Position numbers and translations under genes: made by a program. Shown here piece after piece: positions 9,889 to 20,285 of a DNA stretch of 64,000 nucleotides. The stretch's first letter is position 1. Each line of letters begins with the position of its first letter. Under the pieces are notes generated by a model. It made no database searches, was not told the DNA's origin, and was given only the letters and a program-made list of their open reading frames with translations. Source of the DNA: Tenebrio molitor (lineage: Eukaryota; Arthropoda; Insecta; Coleoptera; Tenebrionidae); contig NC_091049.1 in NCBI RefSeq assembly GCF_963966145.1, positions 9,858,001 through 9,922,000 of the forward strand, given 5' to 3'.

Positions 9889-10906
9889 TAACATTTTTAC
9901 GAAAAAGCATTACAAACGGATTTAAAATTTGGAATAAATTAGCCATAAAAGTGTACAGTCGGAACGTTATAGATATGGATTAGGGACTTGTCGTTAAGTT
10001 GGCACTACCAGCAAAAGTAACTATAAACCATTCACGATTATTTCAAATTCGGACTATCTATGAAAATCTGACATTTTAGTTGGCAGTATTGTGGTTTGTC
10101 TTAATAAATCTATTTTAGGTTATAATTCAACCGAACACTGCTCCCAAGTTGTTACATTTTTTAAATAATTGAACGCATTAGGAACAATAATCGTAAAATT
10201 GTAATTTAAATGAAACATACATATTTGTAGGGCAGTTCTGGGTAAATTCTTATTAACTAAATTAATGACGGAATTGACAACAATGCGAATATTTAAAAAC
10301 GAAACGTCATATGACAGGACCTGACGCCAATCTAACAAAAAAATATCGCGGCCTCCTGCGTGTTTAAAATAATCGTGAACGGCATATAGGCGCGCCAATA
10401 AGGTTACTGGAATTTATGACAGATCTCACTAATGTACAGTTCAATCATAAGTTTTAAGCGACCTTGAGTTTGACAATCAATATCCAAAACATTTCGAGTA
10501 TATAAAGGGCGAAAATTTTCTGTTGTTATAGAAACGGAGCCTTGTTAAAAAGTTACATTGTTGTAGAAAAGATTAGATAATTAAATTTAAATTCTCGTGG
10601 TTACAAAAAATAGAAAAATGTTAATCACACAAAACGACTCGTTTGGTAAAGATTGAGGGGCAAAAAATCTTGGAATACTTTTACGAATTTTGCAAAATGT
10701 TATAGATTTTGGTTTGACTTTTCCTTTCACTTGGTTTTCACTCTTATCTTACACTTTTTTGCGGCTGCGTGTTTAGTGTTTTTCGGCTGTTTCATTCATA
10801 GTAAGGTTTTGTCACTTTCTGTTTTTAAAGCTTTTAAAATGTTTAATCACATTTTCGGTTTATTCACTTAGTATTGAAGATACTATGATTTACATATTGT
10901 GACGTA
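9889..10906. other. Gene-less stretch
   Basis: AT-rich sequence in which I see no coding signal, terminal repeat or recognised family. Open frames at 10120-10398 and 10653-10871 have no recognisable domain and the composition of their surroundings. Confidence 0.5.
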
Positions 10907-11406
10907 CACTGATCGGCACAAAAAACGACTCACTTTTAATTTTATTAATATAATTAAGTAATTCATTGTCTTGAAAAAAATTTTTGATATCATGTTGTAT
11001 TGACAAGTGTTATTTAAGTTATTCTTTGCCAAAGAATATCCAACAAACAAAATATTAAACACAGCAAATAAAATTTTAATGAAAAAAAAATTAAAGTAAT
11101 TTTTTAGAAAAAAATGTATGTTATGAAAAATTGCCAAAATTTGAGCAGCATTTTGAATCAGTATCTTGTATTGTCAAATTAAATCTTTTAACACGTAAAT
11201 CAACCGACAAAAACACAACATGGAAGTAGCGCAAATTTTCTAATAATTTATTTAAACAAAACAATTCGGTTACGATGGGGACCATAGCACTCCCGATCAT
11301 TGAAAATATCCCAATTTAACTATAATAAAGAAAAATAAGCACAAATATAATTTCAAGATCATTTATTAAAGAAATCATAATGCGTCGTTTTTTGTGCCGG
11401 TCAGTG
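10907..11406. mobile_element. 500-bp mariner-type MITE
   Basis: The ends are TA-CACTGATCGGCACAAAAAAC and GTTTTTTGTGCCGGTCAGTG-TA, near-perfect inverted repeats flanked by TA. The terminal motif and TA target fit the Tc1/mariner class. The interior is AT-rich with no transposase. Confidence 0.85.
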
Positions 11407-11502
11407 TATTTCAAATTTTTTTAGTTCATCCCCGTATCACTTTTCCAATTACACTTTCACATACGCTAGTACTAATAATATTGATAAATTCAATAAAACT
11501 TA

Positions 11503-11663
11503 ACCCTCCACCACCCAGCGGCACGGCAATTTTCCAAACAACTTTCTGGGTAATAAAAATAATGTGGTTGTGTATTCTTTAATAAGTTGAATTTAACTGC
11601 TAAATTCATGTGTATAATTTTAGCGAATATATCATGACGTTTCTTATATTCGCTTTGTGCCAA
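11503..11663 (-). mobile_element. Internally deleted 3' end of the RLE retrotransposon
   Basis: The terminal block CCCTCCACCACCCAGCGGCA is joined directly to sequence that in the neighbouring copy lies ~480 bp further in (AACAACTTTCTGG, to TATTCGCTTTG). It is a small deletion derivative, same strand and adjacent to the 11852-12690 copy. Confidence 0.65.
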
Positions 11664-11851
11664 TTATTAGTAGTTATTTATTACACAAAATATTTGCTTT
11701 GATCATTTGCACAATTTACTAATAACAACATTTTTGTCATATAATAAACGGTTATCGAGTTTTTTGCACCTTTCATTCAAGATGGCAGCTGACGCTCACC
11801 CCCCAAGGTCGAAAACGTGTAGTTTACATCAGGGGCATTACTCAAACAACA

Positions 11852-12690
11852 TTTTTCGTATCCCACCTCCACCCGGCGGCACGGCAATTTTGCCGGAGTG
11901 CATACACTATTACGGATAATACTGTCAAGTAATAGTGCAGTGCTTATCAACATAATTACCGGCGTCTCGCCTCCACATTTTGACTTTTTTGTGTTTTATG
12001 TTCTGTGTCAATGTTAAGGAATTTCCTCACGATGTGACATGAGTATAATAATATACCTTTTTGAATTTCAACCACCAATGTGTTCTCTAAGTCCAAAATT
12101 TTTAAATTTTTAAAAAGAGATTGCGGTACTATTCCTGTTGCTGAAATTATAAATGGTAAAATCGAAATTTTTTCTAAACACCAAAGATTTCTCATAGCAA
12201 CGGATAGTTCTAAATATTTATTAATTTTTGTATTATATGTCTGTGTTATATTGTGTGAATTTGGAACAGCTATATCTAAAAGATATGCTTGCTTTTGTTG
12301 GTTATTTAAAATAATAATGTCTGGTCTGTTATGCTGAATGTGAATGTCAGTTAAAACTGTGCGATTAAAATATAATTTGTAATTGTCATTTTCTAAACAA
12401 CTTTCTGGTTTATAAATGTAATGTGGTTGTGTATCCTTTAATAAATTGAATTTAACTGCTAAATTCATGTGTATAATTTTTGCGAATATATCATGACGTT
12501 TTTTATATTCGCTTTGAGCCAAAACGGTGCAAGAAGAAATGATGTGTTCAATGGTTTCCCCTTCAGTTCCGCAAATCCTACATTTATCGATGATCGATTG
12601 TAAACCGCATATGTGTTTTTTATAATTTCTTGTATTTATAACACGATCTTGTATTGCAAATATAAAACCCTCAGTCTCAGGATGAATAAA
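11852..12690 (-). pseudogene. 3' end of RLE-type non-LTR retrotransposon: zinc finger plus restriction-like endonuclease (copy 1)
   Basis: From ~12690 the frame runs through a C-x2-C-x8-H-x4-C finger (CRICG, then HIISSC), then LAQSEYKKRHD. It then enters the endonuclease region with NRPDIIIL and LLDIAVPNSHNI, then ILPFIISATGIVP, and stops at 11956. The PD and downstream D match the PD-(D/E)xK pattern of R2/R4/NeSL-type elements. The open frame can be read back to a stop near 12700, where similarity to copy 4 (29680-30495) ends, so reverse transcriptase is missing. The 3' UTR ends with a CGGCAAAATTGCCG hairpin and a CCGGGTGGAGG block. Copy 2 (13769-14300) is its inverted partner. Confidence 0.7.
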
Positions 12691-12699
12691 AATTTGTTA

Positions 12700-12910
12700 C
12701 CCAGTCTAGGACTGGTTTACAAATCTATGAGGGGCATGATGACCAACTCAATAGACCGGGACCAATGGCTTAACGTGACTTCCGAATCACGAGACAGAAT
12801 AGAGCCTTCTTTTTTTTTTTAATTTTAATTTCGCCCTGGGTCGGAATCGAACCCGCGACCCTCGCGTCCCTGAGCCGAAACGGACTCCCTTAGGCTATAT
12901 TCTGCCTTAA
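12700..12910 (-). mobile_element. tRNA-derived SINE-like element
   Basis: The minus strand has TAGCCTAAGGGAG (A-box-like), then CGCGGGTTCGATTCCGACC (B box with T-arm-like stem), an A-rich run, and a ~110-base unrelated body. No full acceptor stem pairs, so it is not a tRNA gene. It sits exactly where copy 1 of the RLE element breaks off. Confidence 0.5.
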
Positions 12911-13681
12911 AAATTTTAATATCGGCAATTTTTTTGCTAATGAACTCAAACATCCATAAATTATTCGGTCAGAAGACCAATTATTATCAAACAACATAGT
13001 ATTTCAAAATCATTACTACCCCACCTTTTCTAAGGCAAAATTCCCTACTGACTGGACTATCGTAGGTTTTTTGCAAAAGGAAATTGTTTATGGTGAACAC
13101 ATTTCTAACACTTGATATAACAATATACGTATAATATGTATAAGATTTCACAACATTTCACAAAAAAATATGATATTACGCACTGTTATATTCTTTTGTA
13201 GTTCGAATAATTAGCAAAACCATTTTAAACTTACCTTATGTTAACTTTTGCGTTCACTGAAGAACATACATGATTTACACGTTTAATCTTAAAATGTACC
13301 ACTTATTTACAAGTACCTCTCTTATATTTTGCGGAACTCTTTCTTATCATTGTTGATTCGTCATGAATCCTGATAAAAGCCTGGCATAACCCTAACATGC
13401 CTTTAGTTAGATTATTCAGTTAGTTTATTAACAAAAAATAACCCGATAAAATTTCTCTAAAATGCACACTGTGCAATCATCTGATAAAAAATGTCGGTAC
13501 CTGATTTTTTTTTTTAAATTATTTTGAATAAAAAGGATTGGAAATAATGCGTTTGGTTTCATTCTCTTCAGGAAATAATCAGCCGTATACCCCTCGTGCA
13601 AAATTTTAATATCGGCAATTTTTTTGCTAATGAACTCAAACATCCATAAATTATTCGGTCAGAAGACCAATTATTATCAAA
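12908..13681. repeat. Two direct repeats of ~75 bp around a 620-bp spacer
   Basis: 12908-12983 and 13602-13677 are almost identical, including TTTTAATATCGGCAATTTTT and TTATTCGGTCAGAAGACC. They may be long flanking duplications of an inserted unit or the result of recombination. The spacer includes 13225-13440, a repeat also found at 48885-49100. Confidence 0.7.
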
Positions 13682-13738
13682 TAAAGCCCTCGACTTCGTC
13701 TCGTGCTCTTATTTGATAATAATTGGTCTTCTGACTTC
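13652..13738. repeat. Hairpin repeat, 29-bp arms, CG-rich loop
   Basis: The arm GTCAGAAGACCAATTATTAT is followed at distance by its reverse complement. The loop contains CCTCGACTTCGTCTCGTGC. It shares the loop style of the other CG-loop hairpins. Confidence 0.75.
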
Positions 13739-13768
13739 GCTTGGGATATAATAATAATAATAATTTTT

Positions 13769-14300
13769 CAATTACAAATTATATTTTGATCGCACAGTTT
13801 TAACTGACATTCACATTCAGCATAACAGACCAGACATTATTATTTTAAATAAACAACAAAAGCAAGCATATCTTTTAGATATAGCTGTTCCAAATTCACA
13901 CAATATAACACAGACATATAATACAAAAATTAATAAATATTTAGAACTATCCGTTGCTATGAGAAATCTTTGGTGTTTAGAAAAAATTTCGATTTTACCA
14001 TTTATAATTTCAGCAACAGGAATAGTACCGCAATCTCTTTTTAAAAATTTAAAAATTTTGGACTTAGAGAACACATTGGTGGTTGAAATTCAAAAAGGTA
14101 TATTATTATACTCATGTCACATCGTGAGGAAATTCCTTAACATTGACACAGAACATAAAACACAAAAAAGTCAAAATGTGGAGGCGAGACGCCGGTAATT
14201 ATGTTGATAAGCACTGCACTATTACTTGATAGTAATATCCGTAATAGTGTATGTACTCCGGCAAAATTGCCGTGCCGACGGGTGGAGGTGGGATACGAAA
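13769..14300 (+). pseudogene. RLE-type retrotransposon 3' end, copy 2 (inverted)
   Basis: This is nearly the exact reverse complement of 11852-12385. It encodes the same C-terminal segment (from NRP-type endonuclease core through SATGIVP to VEARRR, stop ~14198) and the same 3' end. Its 3' end abuts a TAA-repeat tail that is also the end of the neighbouring LINE. Together with copy 1 it forms a 2.4-kb inverted structure. Confidence 0.7.
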
Positions 14301-14568
14301 TAATAATAATAAATGTTTATTGCAGCCATCCAAAAAAAGCATAAAATAAATAAATACAAAGCAAAACCTTAAAATTATTGAACAAAAATATGAAATACTG
14401 CTGCTACAAAAGGCATGACTCAGTCAAGGAAGACTGTTTTCCATTCATGCCATTTAGAGGCCCAGGGCCCTATTTATTTAGACAGTTTGTTTGAGCTTAG
14501 CCCGAAAAGCAATATACGAATTACAATTAAAACATTCATTAAAATCATTGTACAATTTAGCACATATA

Positions 14569-15033
14569 CAACGTGTAACAGAAACAAGTACATTAATTTT
14601 AACTGGTAATAGAACTCGTCAAGAGGAACAACTTTTCTATCTAACATTTTCCTGAAAAACGATGTTTAATTCCAAAAAAAAAATTGGAGAGATTTTTCAC
14701 TAAAATAACCCTACGCCACTAAATACTGCAATGGCTAATTGAGATCATCGCTAATATGAAAAAAACCTCCATTTTCATCCAGAAAACATGTTTTAACGCA
14801 GAAATCGAAATTCAAACAAATCCACCCGTATAGCATCCACTTCGTAAGAATCTGGTTGTTTCACGTTTTTAGGTAGCTTAGTTTTGGAGATATGAACGGT
14901 TTTAGGAAAATCTTTCCTACTTTTTTAAGCCATTACGCAATATTTTTCGCCAAAATGGCAGAGAGAAAAGTTGTTCCCTTTGTTGAGTTCTATTACCAGT
15001 TAAAATTAATGTACTTATTTCTGTTACACCCTG
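14569..15033. mobile_element. 465-bp foldback MITE inserted in the LINE
   Basis: Long imperfect inverted repeats (GTAACAG, then ACATTAATTTTAACTGG) run inward from TA-CAACGTG and CAGGGTG-TA ends. Removing the element and one TA puts the LINE frame back in phase between SSFTY and the downstream KLYNDFNE block, so insertion with a TA duplication is well supported. Confidence 0.85.
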
Positions 15034-17073
15034 TATAAGTAAATGAAGATTTGTAAATTTCTTTATTATGTTTTGGGATGTCAATCAGTTGTGTAGACCT
15101 CGTATTTCTATCATGTATGTCCTTCCTAAATGTAATTCTACTATATAAATATTCGGGTGTCTTCGTAGTTACTATTTTAAAAATAATGCTACAAAAGTAG
15201 TACTTATATCTATTTTCTACATTCAGCTAACCCGATCGGCGTAGATACGGTGTGATATGTTCGTAACGTTTAACATTATAACAATAACGCAAACATGAAT
15301 TTTGTATTTTTAGTAGCCTATAAAATTCACCCTTGGTTAGAAAAGAGCCGTAAAATATGAAACAATAATTGATCAATGATAAAATTAGCGTGTCACAGAT
15401 TTTTATTTTTAATTGAACAGTAAGAGTGTATTGTAGTGGGTAAATAGATTTCAGAGCACAATAACAACGTTTACAGATAAAAGACACATGTGAAGACATA
15501 CTTAAGTCATTGTCTATAATTACACCTAAATCTTTAGCTTGAGACACAGTTTCTATATCATTGTCATTAATATTAAGCTTTATTTAATCATAGATTACAT
15601 CACATGTTTTTTGGACCAAATAGCATTGCTTGTGTTTTGCGTGGATTAAGTTTCAAACATTGTTTTTCACATTTTTGTGTGTTTAGATTGGTGTTTAATA
15701 AATTGATTGTTTTTAAGATATCTGTTGCTTTGAAGGACTTGTATGCTTGAGTATCGTCAGCATACTATTGAATGTTAATGTTAATGATGAAAGTCAAACG
15801 TGTAAAATTCCATATTAATTGTGACCTGTTGAGATCTATTACTCAATAACTATTTACCCAATCTATAGTATTAATAGAAAAACCGATGTATTTCAGTTTG
15901 GCTATTAATAAGTTATGACTAATTGTATCAAAGGCCTTAGAAAAGTCCAATAATATTAATAAAGTCATCATTCCTTTATCAAGTGCTCTTAATATGTCAT
16001 CAAAAACGTTGATTAAAGCTGTAGCTGTACTATGATGCTTTCTAAATCCAGATTGACAGATTGGTATAATTTTATGATCTTCTAAAAATGTCATAATTTG
16101 TTGAAACATTAGCCTTTCCAAGACATTCGATAGTACGGGCAAGACACAGACAGGTCTCAAATCCCCGTAATCTACAGGTTGCGACATCTTTGGGACTTTG
16201 GGACACCTTTGTTTCAATGGAACAATTCACGATGTCCGTTAGTGATTTTAAACATAGATCTGGTATAATTTTAAACATGTGTAAGGACATACCATCACAT
16301 CCTATCGCACAAGAGTGAATTTTTTGTAGAACATCTTGCACTTTACTTTCACTGACACTTCGAAGTTGAAATGGTTTTAAGAAGTCTTGAAGTTTATGTT
16401 TTTCGTAGAACTCGATTTCTTCCTGCAAATGATGTTCATTCATTTTTGAGCGGTTTATAAAAAAAGTCGTTAATAAGGTCTGGATTTTGAAGATGACTTT
16501 GCTGTTCTTTGCTTTATTCCTAATGACTTCAGCCCATTCCACATCTGCTTGGCATCACTGCATTTGTCCAGTTTATATTTTGCAAAGCTTTTTTTTCACG
16601 TTGTACTGCTTTTGATACCTCATTTCGTATGTTAACATAGAACCGCCATTTTTCTTGCGCTCTTGTGCGATTGAAGGCATTATATGCTTTTCGTCGTGCT
16701 TTTATCATTTCAGAGATGTTGTGAGTTAACCATTCCGGCTTAGCCCTTTTCGAAGTAACTGATTTTAGTGGAGCATGTTCATTAAACAGGCTAGACACTT
16801 CTTCATTGAATAAACTAATCTTTACATTGACATCGTTGGTATCCTTAATGGCATCAAATGATAATGCTTTGGTATCATGTCGCAGTTCATCAATGTTTAT
16901 TTTTGAGAAACATCGTATATGCTTTTTTGTTGCTATCTTCACAGCTGGCTTTAAAAATGGTAAATGAAAATATATTAGGTTATGATCGCTGAGCGAATTT
17001 CCATTTCTGTTTCGGATTTGTCTCATATCTTCTACATAGACCTCCGGTGATACAAGACTGTGACTGACATATA

Positions 17074-17716
17074 CAGTATGTCCCCGGATTGAGTTTACAA
17101 GAGGGAAAAAAAATTTTTTTGATTTTACGCAAAAACTTCAGAGGAATAACATTTTTTGCTTCATTTGAAACCCCCATTTCTGTTATTAAAAAGTATTTTT
17201 CAACACAGAGGAAGACTTAACATTAAAATAAAAGAAAATTCAGAAAAAATATTTTCCTTTTTTTTTAAATCAAATGATAACTGAATATAAAACTATTTTA
17301 TTAACTATGGGCCGTTTTCTGTACATAATTCAACCCTGTATCGAAGTTTAAGCTTCTGAACACCCATGCCTGATACATAACTGTTGGGACATTTTTCATT
17401 AAATTTTGTAATTATGTGACAAAAACCGGTCCAACATTGGATTAAATAAATTCTTTGTTCTAAAGACAACATTTTGAAACAGTAATAAGTTGTTTGTCAA
17501 AAAACCAGGCCAATTGTAATAAAATTTATAACATAAAAATTAATTCTAAGTCCAAATTTTAACAAAAAATGTTAATTTAAGAATACAGTGTATCAATATT
17601 GACATTTTAATAACGGAAATGGGGGTTTCAGATGAAGCAAAAGATGTTATTCCTCTGAAGTTTTTACGTAAAATCAAAATTTTTTTTCCTGTTGTAAACA
17701 ATCCGGGGACTTACTG
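17074..17716. mobile_element. 643-bp foldback MITE inserted in the LINE endonuclease
   Basis: The ends are TA-CAGTATGTCCCCGGATTG and CAATCCGGGGACTTACTG-TA. The arms extend ~130 bp (GAGGAATAACATTTT, GAAACCCCCATTTC), with an AT-rich centre. The LINE frame resumes exactly (IIDHI then YVSHSL) when the element and one TA are removed. Confidence 0.9.
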
Positions 17717-18103
17717 TATATGATCAATAATTGTAGAAGTGTTTGATGTTGTCCTAGTGGACAGATTTATAATTTGTGTTACGTTATAAGGGCCCAGGGT
17801 TTGTTTAAGAAACTTATAACCGAGTGTATCTTGCTTAGAATAGTCAACGTTAAAATCACCAGCGATGATCATCTGATCTACTTAGGGTACAAGATTCTCA
17901 AGTTGATTCTCGATGCAGGAAAGTCCCTTGTAGGAAACTGAGGGAGGTCTGTAAATTACGCCTATTCCAAGTTTCTCGCTTTTTGGTAGGGTGACCACAC
18001 ACCAGACTTTATTATTTTGAGTCCCCTGTTCAATAATTTTGTACTTTAAATGGTTTTTAATATATTGTAACCTACCTGAGGGGATGGTCCACTGCGCCGG
18101 CAT

Positions 18104-18547
18104 CAGTTGGAGACCAATTTATGCATTGGGGGGTTCCTTATCGAAAAAAATAGGGCGCCACGGATTTGGTTGCAAAAAAAAGTTTAAAAATTTAACTTTA
18201 GGTTCAAATCCGAAAACCTCAGAAGAAAAATTCCGGCAATTCAAAGATACAAAGGGGTTGAAATGAACGTATATTGATGTAAAATTTGAAAAAATGAACA
18301 TAAAAAGGGTATTTGATATGATAAATGAAATAGTGAAAATTAAATGAGAATATTTCTAGAAAGCCGCTACCATTTGAAAGTAAAAATAAATTGCAAATCG
18401 GTTTTTGACCCGGGAATGACTCCTATATCAGAGCGCGTGGCCACGTGTCGTACAGGGCGTAAAATTTGTTCAAAATATTTGGATGATACGAGCGAACAAT
18501 CACGCGTCAAGTAGCTAGCCCTTCACAAGGTTAATTACAAGTTTATT
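18104..18547. other. Gene-less stretch
   Basis: The LINE similarity ends near 18103. Beyond it I see no recognised element or coding signal. Confidence 0.4.
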
Positions 18548-18886
18548 TTATAAAAATTCAGCGAACTTGCGCATCAACTCGGTAGATTTGTTTTGCGCAG
18601 AGTAACGGAACAAGTCGTCCGTTCCTGGTGACAAATTACTGCTAAGAGTCAAAAAGGTCTCACAGTAGTTGCTGCGGTGCTGGTCGCTGCCGGAAGCTGG
18701 ACTCCGGGACTCCGGTGAGGTTGAGCTTTGGCGGTAAGGACTGTGCCTGCGAGGAGCGTTTCCGATTGTAGAATTTTTTAAAATTTGAAAGCGTTTAATA
18801 AGTAACAGTTCTACTACTAAGATAATGAATAAGAAATTTACCAACCACAAAGCATACTTCACGTTAACAAAGTATCGCGCGTTCAA
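18548..18886 (-). CDS. Possible terminal exon, membrane-anchored small protein
   Basis: The open frame reads an N-terminal stretch, then a hydrophobic segment (residues ~14-31, LWLVNFLFIILVVELLLI), then a Ser/Arg/Pro-rich tail with scattered charges, ending in a stop at 18548. No ATG exists near the front; the only Met is close to the end. If real it must be an exon of a larger gene. The upstream base run CCCTTCCCAGCCCAG-like sequence could act as a 3' splice site and lies in the inverted repeat of the adjoining foldback element. It is less AT-rich than its neighbourhood. I do not recognise the protein; chance ORF remains possible. Confidence 0.25.
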   Translation of the reverse strand: MNARYFVNVKYALWLVNFLFIILVVELLLIKRFQILKNSTIGNAPRRHSPYRQSSTSPESRSPASGSDQHRSNYCETFLTLSSNLSPGTDDLFRYSAQNKSTELMRKFAEFL

Positions 18887-19183
18887 ATGAGATCCTGGGC
18901 TGGGAAGGTGTTGGAAACCGTCAATTGTTGTGCTTTTTTACAGCGTAGATTAATTGGAGCATGTTGACAGCTAACCTAAAATATAGAGCCAAAAAAATCC
19001 TTCCTTTTTTCTTTCTTTGCAATGTTTTACATTAAAAATAGAATAACTTAACGATTCTTATTCTCGAAGCAAATATCTAAGGGCACCCTACGTGTCAAAC
19101 GGCGGAAAATTCAAACATTACACTGTTCTAAACGGTTTAGTTTTTCCAAAGCCTACTCAGCCCAGGATTTCATTTGAACGCGC
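18877..19183. mobile_element. ~307-bp foldback element, family with 47623-47987
   Basis: The ends are GCGCGTTCAAATGA-GATCCTGGGC and its inverted partner at 19158-19183. A second copy in opposite orientation at 47623-47987 shares the ends and the interior block TATTTGCTTCGAGAATA. No transposase is present. Confidence 0.75.
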
Positions 19184-20093
19184 CATATTTACTTTACAAT
19201 TTGACAATCGGTTTGTATCGAATTTAGTGGGAATTTAAACATTCATTCATTTAGTCAAATGTGGATTAATTTTGTGAATTTAAGCATCTAATTATGTCAG
19301 TTGAGGAGAGTTATGTAAGAGGCAAATTGCAAAAAAATAAAACACACTTATTACAAGTCAATTTAATAATACAAATATAAAATTAAAAATCATATTTTTA
19401 ATCAACAGGAAGCCCCCCGACAACAAAACAAACTATTTACTGTTGAAACTAAGATTCAATTAACTTATCAAGCTTAACTGTGGATTCACAATGGAAACTA
19501 AATTAAATAAATTCCTACCACTACAGATAAATTATTTTTCCGTTGACCGCTTGTTAATTTCAATATTAATGAATTATTTTGTCTAAAATATAGTGTATTA
19601 ATGGACCTCATTAATACACTATTTTTCATTAATCAACGATTTTTGCGATTTTGATGTTTCGATGATATTTTGATGTATAAACAACCTCGAACATACAACC
19701 AACACTGCAGCAGGTAGTGCCGCAGATTTTCTATATTTTATAGCTCCATAACTGCACAATTACCGAATTCACTTTTTCAAAAGCCGACCTTTTTGGTTAT
19801 AATTCGCATGTCATATTTTTCAAAGGTAACTAGGTTTTCTTAGCAACCGTGATTTTTACGTGAAATTGAATGTGAATGGAGTTAACGTCTTCTGACACTC
19901 TTGGTGGAAAAGCGAGTAGAAAGTGTTGAAAAGTTTAAAAATGGCCTATCCTGAGAACAATAAAAGGATGAAGGTATTTTATAACGTCTCATCTTTATTG
20001 AAAAAGGTGAAATTGGTTTTGGTTTGGCTTTAATTTGAAATTTCGTCCAAAAAAAAAAAGTTTGCGGTCAACGAAAAAATTTTGTAATCAACT
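19184..20093. other. Gene-less stretch with one small hairpin
   Basis: There is a short perfect hairpin TAGTGTATTAATG / CATTAATACACTA at 19591-19622. Nothing else is recognised. Confidence 0.5.
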
Positions 20094-20215
20094 CGTTTGT
20101 TAATGGGCGATTAATAATCTCAACTATGAAAGGTACTTACTTGCTACACTCGTTCGTGCTTTAAACAGTTTCGATTATTAATCGCCTTCATTAACAAACT
20201 AGTTTATTAAATAAC
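20094..20215. repeat. Hairpin repeat with CG-rich loop downstream of SecA-J1
   Basis: Arms GGGCGATTAATAATC / GATTATTAATCGCC and CTCGTTTGTTAATG flank a loop with GCTACACTCGTTCGTGCTTT. The AATAAA-like signal for SecA-J1 (20203-20208, about 80 bases past the stop) lies in its edge. Confidence 0.65.
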
Positions 20216-20285
20216 TATTAATGCATTCACAATAGAACAGTTGTGATAAAGCAAAATAAAGTAGTGTAGTTATGTTGTTATTAGC

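Larger units (their letters stand above)
14301..18103 (-). pseudogene. 5'-truncated LINE (apurinic endonuclease plus reverse transcriptase)
   Basis: Read 18103 to 14478, in several frames because of indels. Endonuclease segment: GIGVIYRPP, then GDFNVD near 17860, then SDHNLI. Linker to ~16540. Reverse transcriptase: RPVCVLPVLSNVLE, SGFRKHHSTATAL and LLDFSKAFDTISHNLL (~15900-16180). C-terminal segment: AKDLGVIIDNDLSM, then a tail ending AKLKQTV at 14478. The 3' end is a TAA-type repeat at 14301. The domain order fits the CR1/Jockey-type group; the exact clade is uncertain. Two foldback elements (14569-15033 and 17074-17716) sit in the coding region. The 5' end of the endonuclease is missing. 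Confidence 0.8.

Noticed and set aside
12830..12910. Minus-strand tRNA gene
   Set aside because: Only A- and B-box-like parts are present; the acceptor stem does not pair and the T stem is imperfect. It is treated as SINE-like.
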